From Sycon ciliatum (lineage: Eukaryota; Porifera; Calcarea; Leucosolenida; Sycettidae), in assembly GCF_964019385.1 (NCBI RefSeq), contig NC_088655.1, positions 12,005,922 through 12,069,921 on the forward strand: a stretch of DNA of 64,000 nt, in the 5' to 3' direction. The position numbers were made by a program, and so were the translations under genes. Under the pieces are notes generated by a model. The model saw nothing but the letters and a program-made list of their open reading frames with translations, had not been told where the DNA came from and did no database searches. The number at the start of each line of letters is the position of its first letter. Within the stretch, counting starts at the first letter, position 1. Of the stretch, positions 33,373 to 47,300 are shown one piece after another.

Positions 33373-33812
33373 TGTATTCGATATTTCTGAAGACTGTATT
33401 ATTGTACCACAAGGAGCGTAACGATTCCACAAAAGGCGATCGTTCAAACCAGGTAACAACAAAGAGCAAACTAAACTCAAAACCAAAACCAAAACAACAA
33501 CTGCACCAGCAAGCTCTTTCCTTGCACTAACTACAAATACATCAAAAACCAAGCAGCAAAATGCAAATCCGCACGCATGTTTGCCGGAACTGAACCTCCG
33601 TAGCGCAGCTGATCATCGCGGCTGCACTGGACGACCTTCCCGCCACAGTAGGGCAAAGAACTATGCATGGAACTAGCAATGAATGCATGCAGCACACCAG
33701 CAAGCTGTCCCTACGCAGACGTCTAGTCTAGCGTGAGCAAGGATGAAATTGAATAGCATGAGAAACATGATAAGACACATTGACTCCTAGGATGCATGCA
33801 ATGTATACAACA
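33373..33812. mobile_element. Probable solo LTR, 440 bp
   Basis: Begins TGTATTCG and ends ATACAACA (TG...CA), flanked by TTATT on both sides (33368-33372, 33813-33817). Copies B and D read GTGGCTTATTCGCTACGAG or GTGGCTTATTCACTACGAG without it, so it is an insertion with a 5-bp duplication. No internal protein sequence; LTR identity is inferred from ends and duplication length only. Confidence 0.5.
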
Positions 33813-33907
33813 TTATTCACTACGAGTTACGGAATCACCTGGTAACAGAGACCACACTTCGAAGGTCCCTTGAGCGGTCGTCTTACACAGGTTTCACTGT
33901 ATGCATA

Positions 33908-34092
33908 CAGTCAGTCAGCTTGGCTAATAACGACTGCGGATATAACGACAATTGGCGAATAACGACAGAATTTCCATGCCCAGAGCAAAGTCACTGTAAT
34001 ACATAAAATGAGACTTCGGGTATAACGACACTTTGCGAATAACGACACCGTGTTGATGCCCCGTAGAGTGTCGTTATAAGCGAAGTTGACTG
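33908..34092. mobile_element. Tc1/mariner (pogo-like) miniature element
   Basis: Inverted ends CAGTCAGCTTGGCTAATAAC (offset by a CAGT duplication) and CAGTCAACTTCGCTTATAAC on the other strand, TA on both sides, several AATAACGACA/TATAACGACA blocks inside. A separate end-type fragment, ACAGGTTTCACTGTA, lies just before it. Confidence 0.7.
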
Positions 34093-34330
34093 TATGCGCC
34101 GATGACCTTCACCTTTGACGCCCATCACTGGGGGCGATGATAGCGATAGCGGAAGCCATAGCAACTTGTGCTGGAGTTGCACCATTCAACAGCTTGCAAG
34201 GCAGAAGAATTCACTGCCACAATTCAGCATGGTCTACGCCACAAAGCTATTGAAGTGACTTGACTTGCAGTGCAGTTCGAAAAGTCGGCGAGCGCCTAGC
34301 GTGCCTGTCGGTGCAGATCAGCCCTTTCCC

Positions 34331-34914
34331 AAAGATGCTCGCCACTTTTTTCGCAACTTCTCGTTGTTTAGGAAGAAATCGCAACCTTCGCAACTTTCTT
34401 CATTTTTTTCTGTTTCTGGCTAGTACCAGTTCTATCGCACTTATCAATCATCCTTATTGGCGTCACGCCATCGTGGAATAAAGGAATAAAGACTATAATT
34501 TTAAAGATAAAGATTTTCCCGAACTATTTCGCAACTTTTCCGCAACCTTAGCGCATGGGGTCAAAAGGTCAAGTTACACACTCACCGACTACATGTCGGA
34601 CAAATACCAACTCGTACTCGCTCATTTCTCGCCTGCCTTCAGACTGATTTCAGAGAAACAATAGATCAACGGTAGTTGTGATAATGTGCACTGAAGTAAT
34701 AGTTCCCTTTTCCTGGCACTGGAATGATGTACATGTACATGTAGGATACAGTCATGTGTAGGATACATGTGTAGGATACATGTGTAGGATACATGCAACA
34801 GGCTACTGAGTACTGGCACTGTGTAAAGTGGTGGTTCACAGCAGGAAGGGGTGTAGACCTACGAGTTTGCTGTCGATGCACTTCTGCTATTTCTGCTCTC
34901 TTTTTCGTAGGTTT
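34331..34914. other. Unassigned sequence with a short minisatellite
   Basis: 34730-34795 has four or five units of ATGTGTAGGATAC after an alternating ACATGTACATG stretch. The rest holds no recognisable frame. Confidence 0.45.
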
Positions 34915-35140
34915 TGCACAAGAACTCTACAATTCTGTGCGCAGCACTTGGACGTAGTCGGCCGATGGTGATCCAGTGCACGGCATGAGGCGGCTCTTTC
35001 AATGGGTACGGCGCACTTCAGAATCACGTCAGCGGCGGAGTGGACGACGGCATATACAATTGTCCGATGGAGCACGCCAAATTCTATGTTTGTCGTCAGC
35101 TGCAGTGCAATTTCACGGCCTCTCACAATGAGGACTTTAT
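34915..35140 (+). pseudogene. Degenerate zinc-finger exon copy at the left of the satellite
   Basis: Follows copy B residues CPALGRGRPMVIECTACGGC through the third finger CRQPQC. It reads RPMVIQCTA-stop-GGSFNGY, DDGIYNCPMEHAKFYVCRQL and QCNFTASHNEDF, then breaks into a (TTA)n run at 35137. Includes the third-finger part that the satellite units lack. An in-frame TGA makes it a pseudogene. Confidence 0.7.
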
Positions 35141-35160
35141 TATTATTATTATTATATAAT

Positions 35161-35371
35161 TATATTAACCAGCACGTGACGCATCTGTGCCCAGCACTTG
35201 GACGTAGTCGGTCGATGGTGATGGAGTGCACGGCATACGACCTCTTTATGTACAGTACCAGGTACATTAACCAGCACGTGAAGCATCTGTGTCCAGCACT
35301 TGGACGTAGTCGGCCGATGGTGATCGAGTGCAAGGCATGCGACCTCTTTTAAGTCTTTATGTACAGTACCA
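35161..35371 (+). repeat. 102-bp single-finger tandem units, left edge of the satellite
   Basis: Two units of about 102-111 bases, each starting AACCAGCACGTG and ending ACCAGGTACATT, joined in frame so that TAYDLFMYSTRYINQHV links one finger to the next. 102 bases is 34 codons. The unit can be explained by recombination between the C-x2-C pairs of fingers 1 and 2. Confidence 0.8.
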
Positions 35372-38300
35372 GGTACATTAACCAGCACGTGATGCATCTG
35401 TGCCCAGCACTTGGACGTAGTCGGCCGATGGTGATCGAGCGCACGGCATGCGGCGACTGCTTCAACGGGTACGACGCGCTTCACAATCATCTCAGCGGCG
35501 GAGTGGACGACGCCACATGTGCATATTTTTGAAAAAACCAGGACATTGGAGTGAACTGGACCGGACAGAAATGTGACGTTTCTGGGAGTTTGCTCATCAC
35601 ACCAGCAAACACCACCCTTCGACCAAGTGCGTGGAATGCGACTTATTTATGTTCGACGACAGGTACATTAACCAGCACGTGACACATCTGTGCCCAGCAC
35701 TTGGACGTAGTCGGCCGATGGTGATCGAGTGCACGGCATGCGGCGGCTGCTTCAACGGGTACGACGCGCTTCACAATCACCTCAGCGGCGGAGTGGACGA
35801 CGGCACATGTGCATATTTGTGCATAATCACACCAGCAAACACCACCCTTGGACCAAGTGCGTGGAATGCGACTTATTTATGTTCGACGTCAGGTACATTA
35901 ACCAGCACGTGACACATCTGTGCCCAGAACTTGGACGTAGTCGGCCGATGGTGATCGGGTGCACGGCATACGGCGGCTGCTTCAACGGGTGCGACGTGCT
36001 TCACAATCACCTCAGCGGCGGAGTGGACGACGGCACATGTGCATATTTTTGAATAAACCAGGACATTGGAGTGAACTGGACCGGACAGAAATGTGACGTT
36101 TCTGGGAGTTTGCTCATCACACCAGCAAACACCACCCTTCGACCAAGTGCGTGGAATGCGACTTATTTATGTTCGACGACAGGTACATTAACCAGCACGT
36201 GACACATCTGTGCCCAGCACTTGGACGTAGTCGGCCGATGGTGATCGAGTGCACGGCATGCGGCGGCTGCTTCAACGGGTACGACGCGCTTCACAATCAC
36301 CTCAGCGGCGGAGTGGACGACGGCACATGTGCATATTTTTGAAAAAACCAGGACATTGGAGTGAACTGGACCGGACAGAAATGTGACGTTTCTGGGAGTT
36401 TGCTCATCACACCAGCAAACACCACCCTTCGACCAAGTGCGTGGAATGCGACTTATTTATGTTCGACGACAGGTACATTAACCAGCACGTGACACATCAG
36501 CGCCCAGCACTTGGACGTAGTCGGCCGATGGTGATCGAGTGCACGGCATGCGGCGGCTGCTTCAACGGGTACGACGTGCTTCACAAGCACCTCAGCGGCG
36601 GAGTGGACGACGGCATATGTGCATATTTTTGAAAAAACCAGGACATTGGAGTGAACTGGATCGGACAGAAATGTGACGTTTCTGGGAGTTTGCTCATCAC
36701 ACCAGCAAACACCACCCTTCGACCAAGTGCGTGGAATGCGACTTATTTATGTTCGACGACGGGTACATTAACCAGCACGTGACACATCTGTGCCCAGCAC
36801 TTGGACGTAGTCGGCCGATGGTGATCGAGTGCACGGCATGCGGCGGCTGCTTCAACGGGTACGACGCGCTTCACAATCACCTCAGCGGCGGAGTGGACGA
36901 CGGCACATGTGGATATTTTTGAAAAAACAAGGACATTGGAGTGAACTGGACCGGACAGACATGTGACGTTTCTGGGAGTTTGCTCATCACACCAGCAAAC
37001 ACCACCCTTCGACCAAGTGCGTGGAATGCGACCTATTTATGTTCGACGACAGGTACATTAACCAGCACGTGACACATCTGTGCACAGCACTTGGACGTAG
37101 TCGGCCGATGGTGCTCGAGTGCACGGCATGCGGCGGCTGCTTCAACGGGTACGACGCGCTTCACAATCACCTCAGCGGCAGAGTGGACGACGGCACATGT
37201 GCATATTTTTGAAAAAACCAGGACATTGGAGTGAACTGGACCGGACAGAAATGTGACGTTTCTGGGAGATTGCTCATCACACCAGCAAACACCACCCTTC
37301 GACCAAGTGCGTGGAATGCGACTTATTTATGTTCGACGACAGGTACATTAACCAGCACGTGACACATCTGTGCCCAGCACTTGGACGTAGTCGGCCGATG
37401 GTGATCGAGTGCACGGCATGCGGCGGCTGCTTCAACGGGTACGGCGCGCTTCACAATTACCTCAGCGGCGGAGTGGACGACGGCACATGTGCATATTTTT
37501 GAAAAAACCAGGACATTGGAGTGAACTGGACCGGACAGAAAAGTGACATTTCTGGGAGTTTGCTCATCACACCAGCAAACACCACCCTTCGACCAAGTGC
37601 GTGGAATGCGACTTATTTATGTTCGACGACAGGTACATTAACCAGCACGTGACACATCTGTGCCCAGCACTTGGACGTAGTCGGCCGATGGTGATCGAGT
37701 GCACGGCATGCGGCGGCTGCTTCAACGGGTACGACGCCCTTCACAATCACCTCAGCGGCGGAGTGGACGACGGCACATGTGCATATTTTTGAAAAAACCA
37801 GGACATTGGAGTGAACTGGACCGGACAGAAATGTGACGTTTCTGGGAGTTTGCTCATCACACCAGCAAATACCACCCTTCGACCAAGTGCGTGGAATGCG
37901 ACTTATTTATGTTCGACGACAGGTACATTAACCAGCACGTGACACATCTGTGCCCAGCACTTGGACGAAGTCGGGCGATGGTGATCGAGTGCACGGCATG
38001 CGGCGGCTGCTTCAACGGGTACGATGCGCTTCACAATCACCTCAGCGGCGGAGTGGACGACGGCACATGTGCATATTTTTGAAAAAAACCAGGACATTGG
38101 AGTGAACTGGACCGGATAGAAATGTGACGTTTCTGGGAGTTTGCTCATCACACCAGCAAACACCACCCTTCGACCAAGTGCGTGGAATGCGACCTATTTA
38201 TGTTCGACGACAGGTACATTAACCAGCACGTGACACATCTGTGCCCAGCACTTGGACGTAGTCGGCCGATGGTGATCGAGTGCACGGCATGCGGCGGCTG

Positions 38301-41300
38301 CTTCAACGGGTACGACGCGCTTCACAATCACCTCAGCGGCGGAGTGGACGATGGCACATGTGCATATTTTTGAAAAAACCAGGACATTGGAGTGAACTGG
38401 ACCGGAAAGAAATGTGACGTTTCTGGGAGATTGCTCATCACACCACCAAACACCACCCTTCGACCAAGTGCGTGGAATGCGACCTATTTATGTTCGACGA
38501 CAGGTACATTAACCAGCACGTGACACATCTGTGCCCAGCACTTGGACGTAGTCGGCCGATGGTGATCGAGTGCACGGCATGCGGCGGCTGCTTCAACGAG
38601 TACGGCGCGCTTCACAATCACCTCAGCGGCGGAGTGGACGACGGCACATGTGCATATTTTTGAAAAAACCAGGACATTGGAGTGAACTGGACCGGACAGA
38701 AATGTGACATTTCTGGGAGTTTGCTCATCACACCAGCAAACACCACCCTTCGACCAAGTGCGTGGAATGCGACTTATTTATGTTCGACGACAGGTACATT
38801 AACCAGCACGTGACACATCTGTGCCCAGCACTTGGACGTAGTCGGCCGATGGTGATCGAGTGCACGGCATGCGGCGGCTGCTTCAACGGGTACGACGCCC
38901 TTCACAATCACCTCAGCGGCGGAGTGGACGACGGCACATGTGCATATTTTTGAAAAAACTAGGACATTGGAGTGAACTGGACCGGATAGAAATGTGACGT
39001 TTCTGGGAGTTTGCTCATCACACCAGCAAACACCACCCTTCGACCAAGTGCGTGGAATGCGACCTATTTATGTTCGACGACAGGTACATTAACCAGCACG
39101 TGACACATCTGTGCCCAGCACTTGGACGTAGTCGGCCGATGGTGATCGAGTGCACGGCATGCGGCGGCTGCTTCAACGGGTACGACGCGCTTCACAATCA
39201 CCTCAGCGGCGGAGTGGACGATGGCACATGTGCATATTTTTGAAAAAACCAGGACATTGGAGTGAACTGGACCGGAAAGAAATGTGACGTTTCTGGGAGA
39301 TTGCTCATCACACCACCAAACACCACCCTTCGACCAAGTGCGTGGAATGCGACCTATTTATGTTCGACGACAGGTACATTAACCAGCACGTGACACATCT
39401 GTGCCCAGCACTTGGACGTAGTCGGCCGATGGTGATCGAGTGCACGGCATGCGGCGGCTGCTTCAACGAGTACGGCGCGCTTCACAATCACCTCAGCGGC
39501 GGAGTGGACGACGGCACATGTGCATATTTTTGAAAAAACCAGGACATTGGAGTGAACTGGACCGGACAGAAATGTGACATTTCTGGGAGTTTGCTCATCA
39601 CTCCAGCAAACACCACCCTTCGACCAAGTGCGTGGAATGCGACTTATTTATGTTCGACGACAGGTACATTAACCAGCACGTGACACATCTGTGCCCAGCA
39701 CTTGGACGTAGTCGGCCGATGGTGATCGAGTGCACGGCATGCGGCGGCTGCTTCAACGGGTACGACGCCCTTCACAATCACCTCAGCGGCGGAGTGGACG
39801 ACGGCACATGTGCATATTTTTGAAAAAACTAGGACATTGGAGTGAACTGGACCGGAAAGAAATGTGACGTTTCTGGGAGTTTGCTCATCACACCAGCAAA
39901 CACCACCCTTCGACCAAGTGCGTGGAATGCGACTTATTTATGTTCGACGACAGGTACATTAACCAGCACGTGACACATCTGTGCCCAGCACTTGGACGTA
40001 GTCGGCCGATGGTGATCGAGTGCACGGCATGCGGCGGCTGCTTCAACGGGTACGACGCCCTTCACAATCACCTCAGCGGCGGAGTGGACGACGGCACATG
40101 TGCATATTTTTGAAAAAACTAGGACATTGGAGTGAACTGGACCGGAAAGAAATGTGACGTTTCTGGGAGTTTGCTCATCACACCAGCAAACACCACCCTT
40201 CGACCAAGTGCGTGGAATGCGACTTATTTATGTTCGACGACAGGTACATTAACCAGCACGTGACACATCTGTGCCCAGCACTTGGACGTAGTCGGCCGAT
40301 GGTGATCGAGTGCACGGCATGCGGCGGCTGCTTCAACGGGTACGACGCCCTTCACAATCACCTCAGCGGCGGAGTGGACGACGGCACATGTGCATATTTT
40401 TGAAAAAACTAGGACATTGGAGTGAACTGGACCGGAAAGAAATGTGACGTTTCTGGGAGTTTGCTCATCACACCAGCAAACACCACCCTTCGACCAAGTG
40501 CGTGGAATGCGACTTATTTATGTTCGACGACAGGTACATTAACCAGCACGTGACACATCTGTGCCCAGCACTTGGACGTAGTCGGCCGATGGTGATCGAG
40601 TGCACGGCATGCGGCGGCTGCTTCAACGGGTACGGCGCGCTTCACAATCACCTCAGCGGCGGAGTGGACGACGGCACATGTGCATATTTTTGAAAAAACC
40701 AGGACATTGGAGTGAACTGGACCGGAAAGAAATGTGACGTTTCTGGGAGATTGCTCATCACACGACCAAACACCACCCTTCGACCAAGTGCGTGGAATGC
40801 GACCTATTTATGTTCGACGACAGGTACGTTAACCAGCACGTGACACATCTGTGCCCAGCACTTGGACGTAGTCGGCCGATGGTGATCGAGTGCACGGCAT
40901 GCGGTGGCTGCTTCAACGGGTACGGCGCGCTTCACAATCACCTCAGCGGCGGAGTGGACGACGGCACATGTGAATATTTTTGAAAAAACCAGGACATTGG
41001 AGTGAACTGGACCGGACAGAAATGTGACGTTTCTGGGAGTTTGCTCATCACACCAGCAAACACCACCCTTCGACCAAGTGCGTGGAATGCGACTTATTTA
41101 TGTTAGACGACAGGTACATTAACCAGCACGTGACACATCTGTGCCCAGCACTTGGACGAAGTCGGCCGATGGTGATCGAGTGCACGGCATGCGGCGGCTG
41201 CTTCAACGGGTACGATGCGCTTCACAATCACCTCAGCGGCGGAGTGGACGACGGCACATGTGCATATTTATGAAAAAAACCAGGACATTGGAGTGAACTG

Positions 41301-44300
41301 GACCGGATAGAAATGTGACGTTTCTGGGAGTTTGCTCATCACACCAGCAAACACCACCCTTCGACCAAGTGCGTGGAATGCGACCTATTTATGTTCGACG
41401 ACAGGTACATTAACCAGCACGTGACACATCTGTGCCCAGCACTTGGACGTAGTCGGCCGATGGTGATCGAGTGCACGGCATGCGGCGGCTGCTTCAACGG
41501 GTACGACGCGCTTCACAATCACCTCAGCGGCGGAGTGGACGATGGCACATGGGCATATTTTTGAAAAAACCAGGACATTGGAGTGAACTGGACCGGAAAG
41601 AAATGTGACGTTTCTGGGAGATTGCTCATCACACCACCAAACACCACCCTTCGACCAAGTGCGTGGAATGCGACCTATTTATGTTCGACGACAGGTACGT
41701 TAACCAGCACGTGACACATCTGTGCCCAGCACTTGGACGTAGTCGGCCGATGGTGATCGAGTGCACGGCATGCGGCGGCTGCTTCAACGGGTACGGCGCG
41801 CTTCACAATCACCTCAGCGGCGGAGTGGACGACGGCACATGTGAATATTTTTGAAAAAACCAGGACATTGGAGTGAACTGGACCGGACAGAAATGTGACG
41901 TTTCTGGGAGTTTGCTCATCACACCAGCAAACACCACCCTTCGACCAAGTGCGTGGAATGCGACTTATTTATGTTCGCTGACAGGTACATTAACCAGCAC
42001 GTGACACATCTGTGCCCAGCACTTGGACGAAGTCGGCCGATGGTGATCGAGTGCACGGCATGCGGCGGCTGCTTCAACGGGTACGATGCGCTTCACAATC
42101 ACCTCAGCGGCGGAGTGGACGACGGCACATGTGCATATTTATGAAAAAAAACAGGACATTGGAGTGAACTGGACCGGATAGAAATGTGACGTTTCTGGGA
42201 GTTTGCTCATCACACCAGCAAACACCACCCTTCGACCAAGTGCGTGGAATGCGACCTATTTATGTTCGACGACAGGTACATTAACCAGCACGTGACACAT
42301 CTGTGCCCAGCACTTGGACGTAGTCGGCCGATGGTGATCGAGTGCACGGCATGCGGCGGCTGCTTCAACGGGTACGACGCGCTTCACAATCACCTCAGCG
42401 GCGGAGTGGACGATGGCACATGTGCATATTTTTGAAAAAACCAGGACATTGGAGTGAACTGGACCGGAAAGAAATGTGACGTTTCTGGGAGATTGCTCAT
42501 CACACCACCAAACACCACCCTTCGACCAAGTGCGTGGAATGCGACCTATTTATGTTCGACGACAGGTACGTTAACCAGCACGTGACACATCTGTGCCCAG
42601 CACTTGGACGTAGTCGGCCGATGGTGATCGAGTGCACGGCATGCGGCGGCTGCTTCAACGGGTACGGCGCGCTTCACAATCACCTCAGCGGCGGAGTGGA
42701 CGACGGCACATGTGCATATTTTTGAAAAAACCAGGACATTGGAGTGAACTGGACCGGACAGAAATGTGACATTTCTGGGAGTTTGCTCATCACACCAGCA
42801 AACACCACCCTTCGACCAAGTGCGTGGAATGCGATTTATTTATGTTCGACGACAGGTACATTAACCAGCACGTGACACATCTGTGCCCAGCACTTGGACG
42901 AAGTCGGCCGATGGTGATCGAGTGCACGGCATGCGGCGGCTGCTTCAACGGGTACGATGCGCTTCACCATCACCTCAGCGGCGGAGTGGACGACGGCACA
43001 TGTGCATATTTTTGAAAAAAACCAGGACATTGGAGTGAACTGGACCGGATAGAAATGTGACGTTTCTGGGAGTTTGCTCATCACACCAGCAAACACCACC
43101 CTTCGACCAAGTGCGTGGAATGCGACCTATTTATGTTCGACGACAGGTACATTAACCAGCACGTGACACATCTGTGCCCAGCACTTGGACGTAGTCGGCC
43201 GATGGTGATCGAGTGCACGGCATGCGGCGGCTGCTTCAACGGGTACGACGCGCTTCACAATCACCTCAGCGGCGGAGTGGACGATGGCACATGTGCATAT
43301 TTTTGAAAAAACCAGGACATTGGAGTGAACTGGACCGGAAAGAAATGTGACGTTTCTGGGAGATTGCTCATCACACCACCAAACACCACCCTTCGACCAA
43401 GTGCGTGGAATGCGACCTATTTATGTTCGACGACAGGTACGTTAACCAGCACGTGACACATCTGTGCCCAGCACTTGGACGTAGTCGGCCGATGGTGATC
43501 GAGTGCACGGCATGCGGCGGCTGCTTCAACGGGTACGGCGCGCTTCACAATCACCTCAGCGGCGGAGTGGACGACGGCACATGTGCATATTTATGAAAAA
43601 AACCAGGACATTGGAGTGAACTGGACCGGATAGAAATGTGACGTTTCTGGGAGTTTGCTCATCACACCAGCAAACACCACCCTTCGACCAAGTGCGTGGA
43701 ATGCGACCTATTTATGTTCGACGACAGGTACATTAACCAGCACGTGACACATCTGTGCCCAGCACTTGGACGTAGTCGGCCGATGGTGATCGAGTGCACG
43801 GCATGCGGCGGCTGCTTCAACGGGTACGGCGCGCTTCACAATCACCTCAGCGGCGGAGTGGACGATGGCACATGTGCATATTTTTGAAAAAACCAGGACA
43901 TTGGAGTGAACTGGACCGGAAAGAAATGTGACGTTTCTGGGAGATTGCTCATCACACCACCAAACACCACCCTTCGACCAAGTGCGTGGAATGCGACCTA
44001 TTTATGTTCGACGACAGGTACGTTAACCAGCACGTGACACATCTGTGCCCAGCACTTGGACGTAGTCGGCCGATAGTGATCGAGTGCACGGCATGCGGCG
44101 GCTGCTTCAACGGGTACGGCGCGCTTCACAATCACCTCAGCGGCGGAGTGGACGACGGCACATGTGCATATTTTTGAAAAAACCAGGACATTGGAGTGAA
44201 CTGGACCGGACAGAAATGTGACGTTTCTGGGAGTTTGCTCATCACACCAGCAAACACCACCCTTCGACCAAGTGCGTGGAATGCGACTTATTTATGTTCG

Positions 44301-47300
44301 ACGACAGGTACATTAACCAGCACGTGACACATCTGTGCCCAGCACTTGGACGTAGTCGGCCGATGGTGATCGAGTGCACGGCATGCGGCGGCTGCTTCAA
44401 CGGGTACGACGCGCTTCACAATCACCTCAGCGGCGGAGTGGACGATGGCACATGTGCATATTTTTGAAAAAACCAGGACATTGGAGTGAACTGGACCGGA
44501 AAGAAATGTGACGTTTCTGGGAGATTGCTCATCACACCACCAAACACCACCCTTCGACCAAGTGCGTGGAATGCGACCTATTTATGTTCGACGACAGGTA
44601 CGTTAACCAGCACGTGACACATCTGTGCCCAGCACTTGGACGTAGTCGGCCGATGGTGATCGAGTGCACGGCATGCGGCGGCTGCTTCAACGGGTACGGC
44701 GCGCTTCACAATCACCTCAGCTGCGGAGTGGACGACGGCACATGTGCATATTTTTGAAAAAACCAGGACATTGGAGTGAACTGGACCGGACAGAAATGTG
44801 ACGTTTCTGGGAGTTTGCTCATCACACCAGCAAACACCACCCTTCGACCAAGTGCGTGGAATGCGACTTATTTATGTTCGACGACAGGTACATTAACCAG
44901 CACGTGACACATCTGTGCCCAGCACTTGGACGAAGTCGGCCGATGGTGATCGAGTGCACGGCATGCGGCGGCTGCTTCAACGGGTACGATGCGCTTCACA
45001 ATCACCTCAGCGGCGGAGTGGACGACGGCACATGTGCATATTTATGAAAAAAACCAGGACATTGGAGTGAACTGGACCGGATAGAAATGTGACGTTTCTG
45101 GGAGTTTGCTCATCACACCAGCAAACACCACCCTTCGACCAAGTGCGTGGAATGCGACCTATTTATGTTCGACGACAGGTACATTAACCAGCACGTGACA
45201 CATCTGTGCCCAGCACTTGGACGTAGTCGGCCGATGGTGATCGAGTGCACGGCATGCGGCGGCTGCTTCAACGGGTGCGACGCGCTTCACAATCACCTCA
45301 GCGGCGGAGTGGACGATGGCACATGTGCATATTTTTGAAAAGACCAGGACATTGGAGTGAACTGGACCGGAAAGAAATGTGACGTTTCTGGGAGATTGCT
45401 CATCACACCACCAAACACCACCTTTCGACCAAGTGCGTGGAATGCGACCTATTTATGTTCGACGACAGGTACGTTAACCAGCACGTGACACATCTGTGCC
45501 CAGCACTTGGACGTAGTCGGCCGATGGTGATCGAGTGCACGGCATGCGGCGGCTGCTTCAACGGGTACGGCGCGCTTCACAATCACCTCAGCGGCGGAGT
45601 GGACGACGGCACATGTGCATATTTTTGAAAAAAACCAGGACATTGGAGTGAACTGGACCGGATAGAAATGTGACGTTTCTGGGAGTTTGCTCATCACACC
45701 AGCAAACACCACCCTTCGACCAAGTGCGTGGAATGCGACCTATTTATGTTCGACGACAGGTACATTAACCAGCACGTGACACATCTGTGCCCAGCACTTG
45801 GACGTAGTCGGCCGATGGTGATCGAGTGCACGGCATGCGGCGGCTGCTTCAACGGGTACGACGCGCTTCACAATCACCTCAGCGGCGGAGTGGACGATGG
45901 CACATGTGCATATTTTTGAAAAAACCAGGACATTGGAGTGAACTGGACTGGAAAGAAATGTGACGTTTCTGGGAGATTGCTCATCACACCACCAAACACC
46001 ACCCTTCGACCAAGTGCGTGGAATGCGACCTATTTATGTTCGACGACAGGTACGTGAACCAGCACGTGACACATCTGTGCCCAGCACTTGGACGTAGTCG
46101 GCCGATGGTGATCGAGTGCACGGCATGCGGCGGCTGCTTCAACGGGTACGGCGCGCTTCACAATCACCTCAGCGGCGGAGTGGACGACGGCACATGTGCA
46201 TATTTTTGAAAAAACCAGGACATTGGAGTGAACTGGACCGGACAGAAATGTGACATTTCTGGGAGTTTGCTCATCACACCAGCAAACACCACCCTTCGAC
46301 CAAGTGCGTGGAATGCGATTTATTTATGTTCGACGACAGGTACATTAACCAGCACGTGACACATCTGTGCCCAGCACTTGGACGAAGTCGGCCGATGGTG
46401 ATCGAGTGCACGGCATGCGGCGGCTGCTTCAACGGGTACGATGCGCTTCACAATCACCTCAGCGGCGGAGTGGACGACGGCACATGTGCATATTTTTGAA
46501 AAAACCAGGACATTGGAGTGAACTGGACCGGATAGAAATGTGACGTTTCTGGGAGTTTGCTCATCACACCAGCAAACACCACCCTTCGACCAAGTGCGTG
46601 GAATGCGACCTATTTATGTTCGACGACAGGTACATTAACCAGCACGTGACACATCTGTTCCCAGCACTTGGACGTAGTCGGCCGATGGTGATCGAGTGCA
46701 CGGCATGCGGCGGCTGCTTCAACGGGTACGACGCGCTTCACAATCACCTCAGCGGCGGAGTGGACGATGGCACATGTGCATATTTTTGAAAAAACCAGGA
46801 CATTGGAGTGAACTGGACCGGAAAGAAATGTGACGTTTCTGGGAGATTGCTCATCACACCACCAAACACCACCCTTCGACCAAGTGCGTGGAATGCGACC
46901 TATTTATGTTCGACGACAGGTACGTTAACCAGCACGTGACACATCTGTGCCCAGCACTTGGACGTAGTCGGCCGATGGTGATCGAGTGCACGGCATGCGG
47001 CGGCTGCTTCAACGGGTACGGCGCGCTTCACAATCACCTCAGCGGCGGAGTGGACGATGGCACATGTGCATATTTTTGAAAAAACCAGGACATTGGAGTG
47101 AACTGGACCGGACAGAAATGTGACGTTTCTGGGAGTTTGCTCATCACACCAGCAAACACCACCCTTCGACCAAGTGCGTGGAATGCGACTTATTTATTTT
47201 CGACGACAGGTACATTAAGCAGCACGTGACACATCTGTGCCCAGCACTTGGACGAAGTCGGCCGATGGTGATCGAGTGCACGGCATGCGGCGGCTGCTTC

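Larger units (their letters stand above)
32470..34330 (+). repeat. Segmental duplicate C of the zinc-finger gene region (5' part and intron)
   Basis: 32470-32760 and 32790-33372 match copy A; 33260-33372 and 33818-33838 match copies B and D at the start of the intron; 34095-34320 matches D 62221-62440. It is interrupted by a probable solo LTR (33373-33812) and a TA-flanked miniature element (33908-34092). The downstream zinc-finger exon has become the satellite. Confidence 0.75.

Noticed and set aside
37903-38166. 87-codon minus-strand frames repeated in the satellite
   Set aside because: They are the reverse complement of the zinc-finger frame and spacer and appear only where the spacer A run has seven A.
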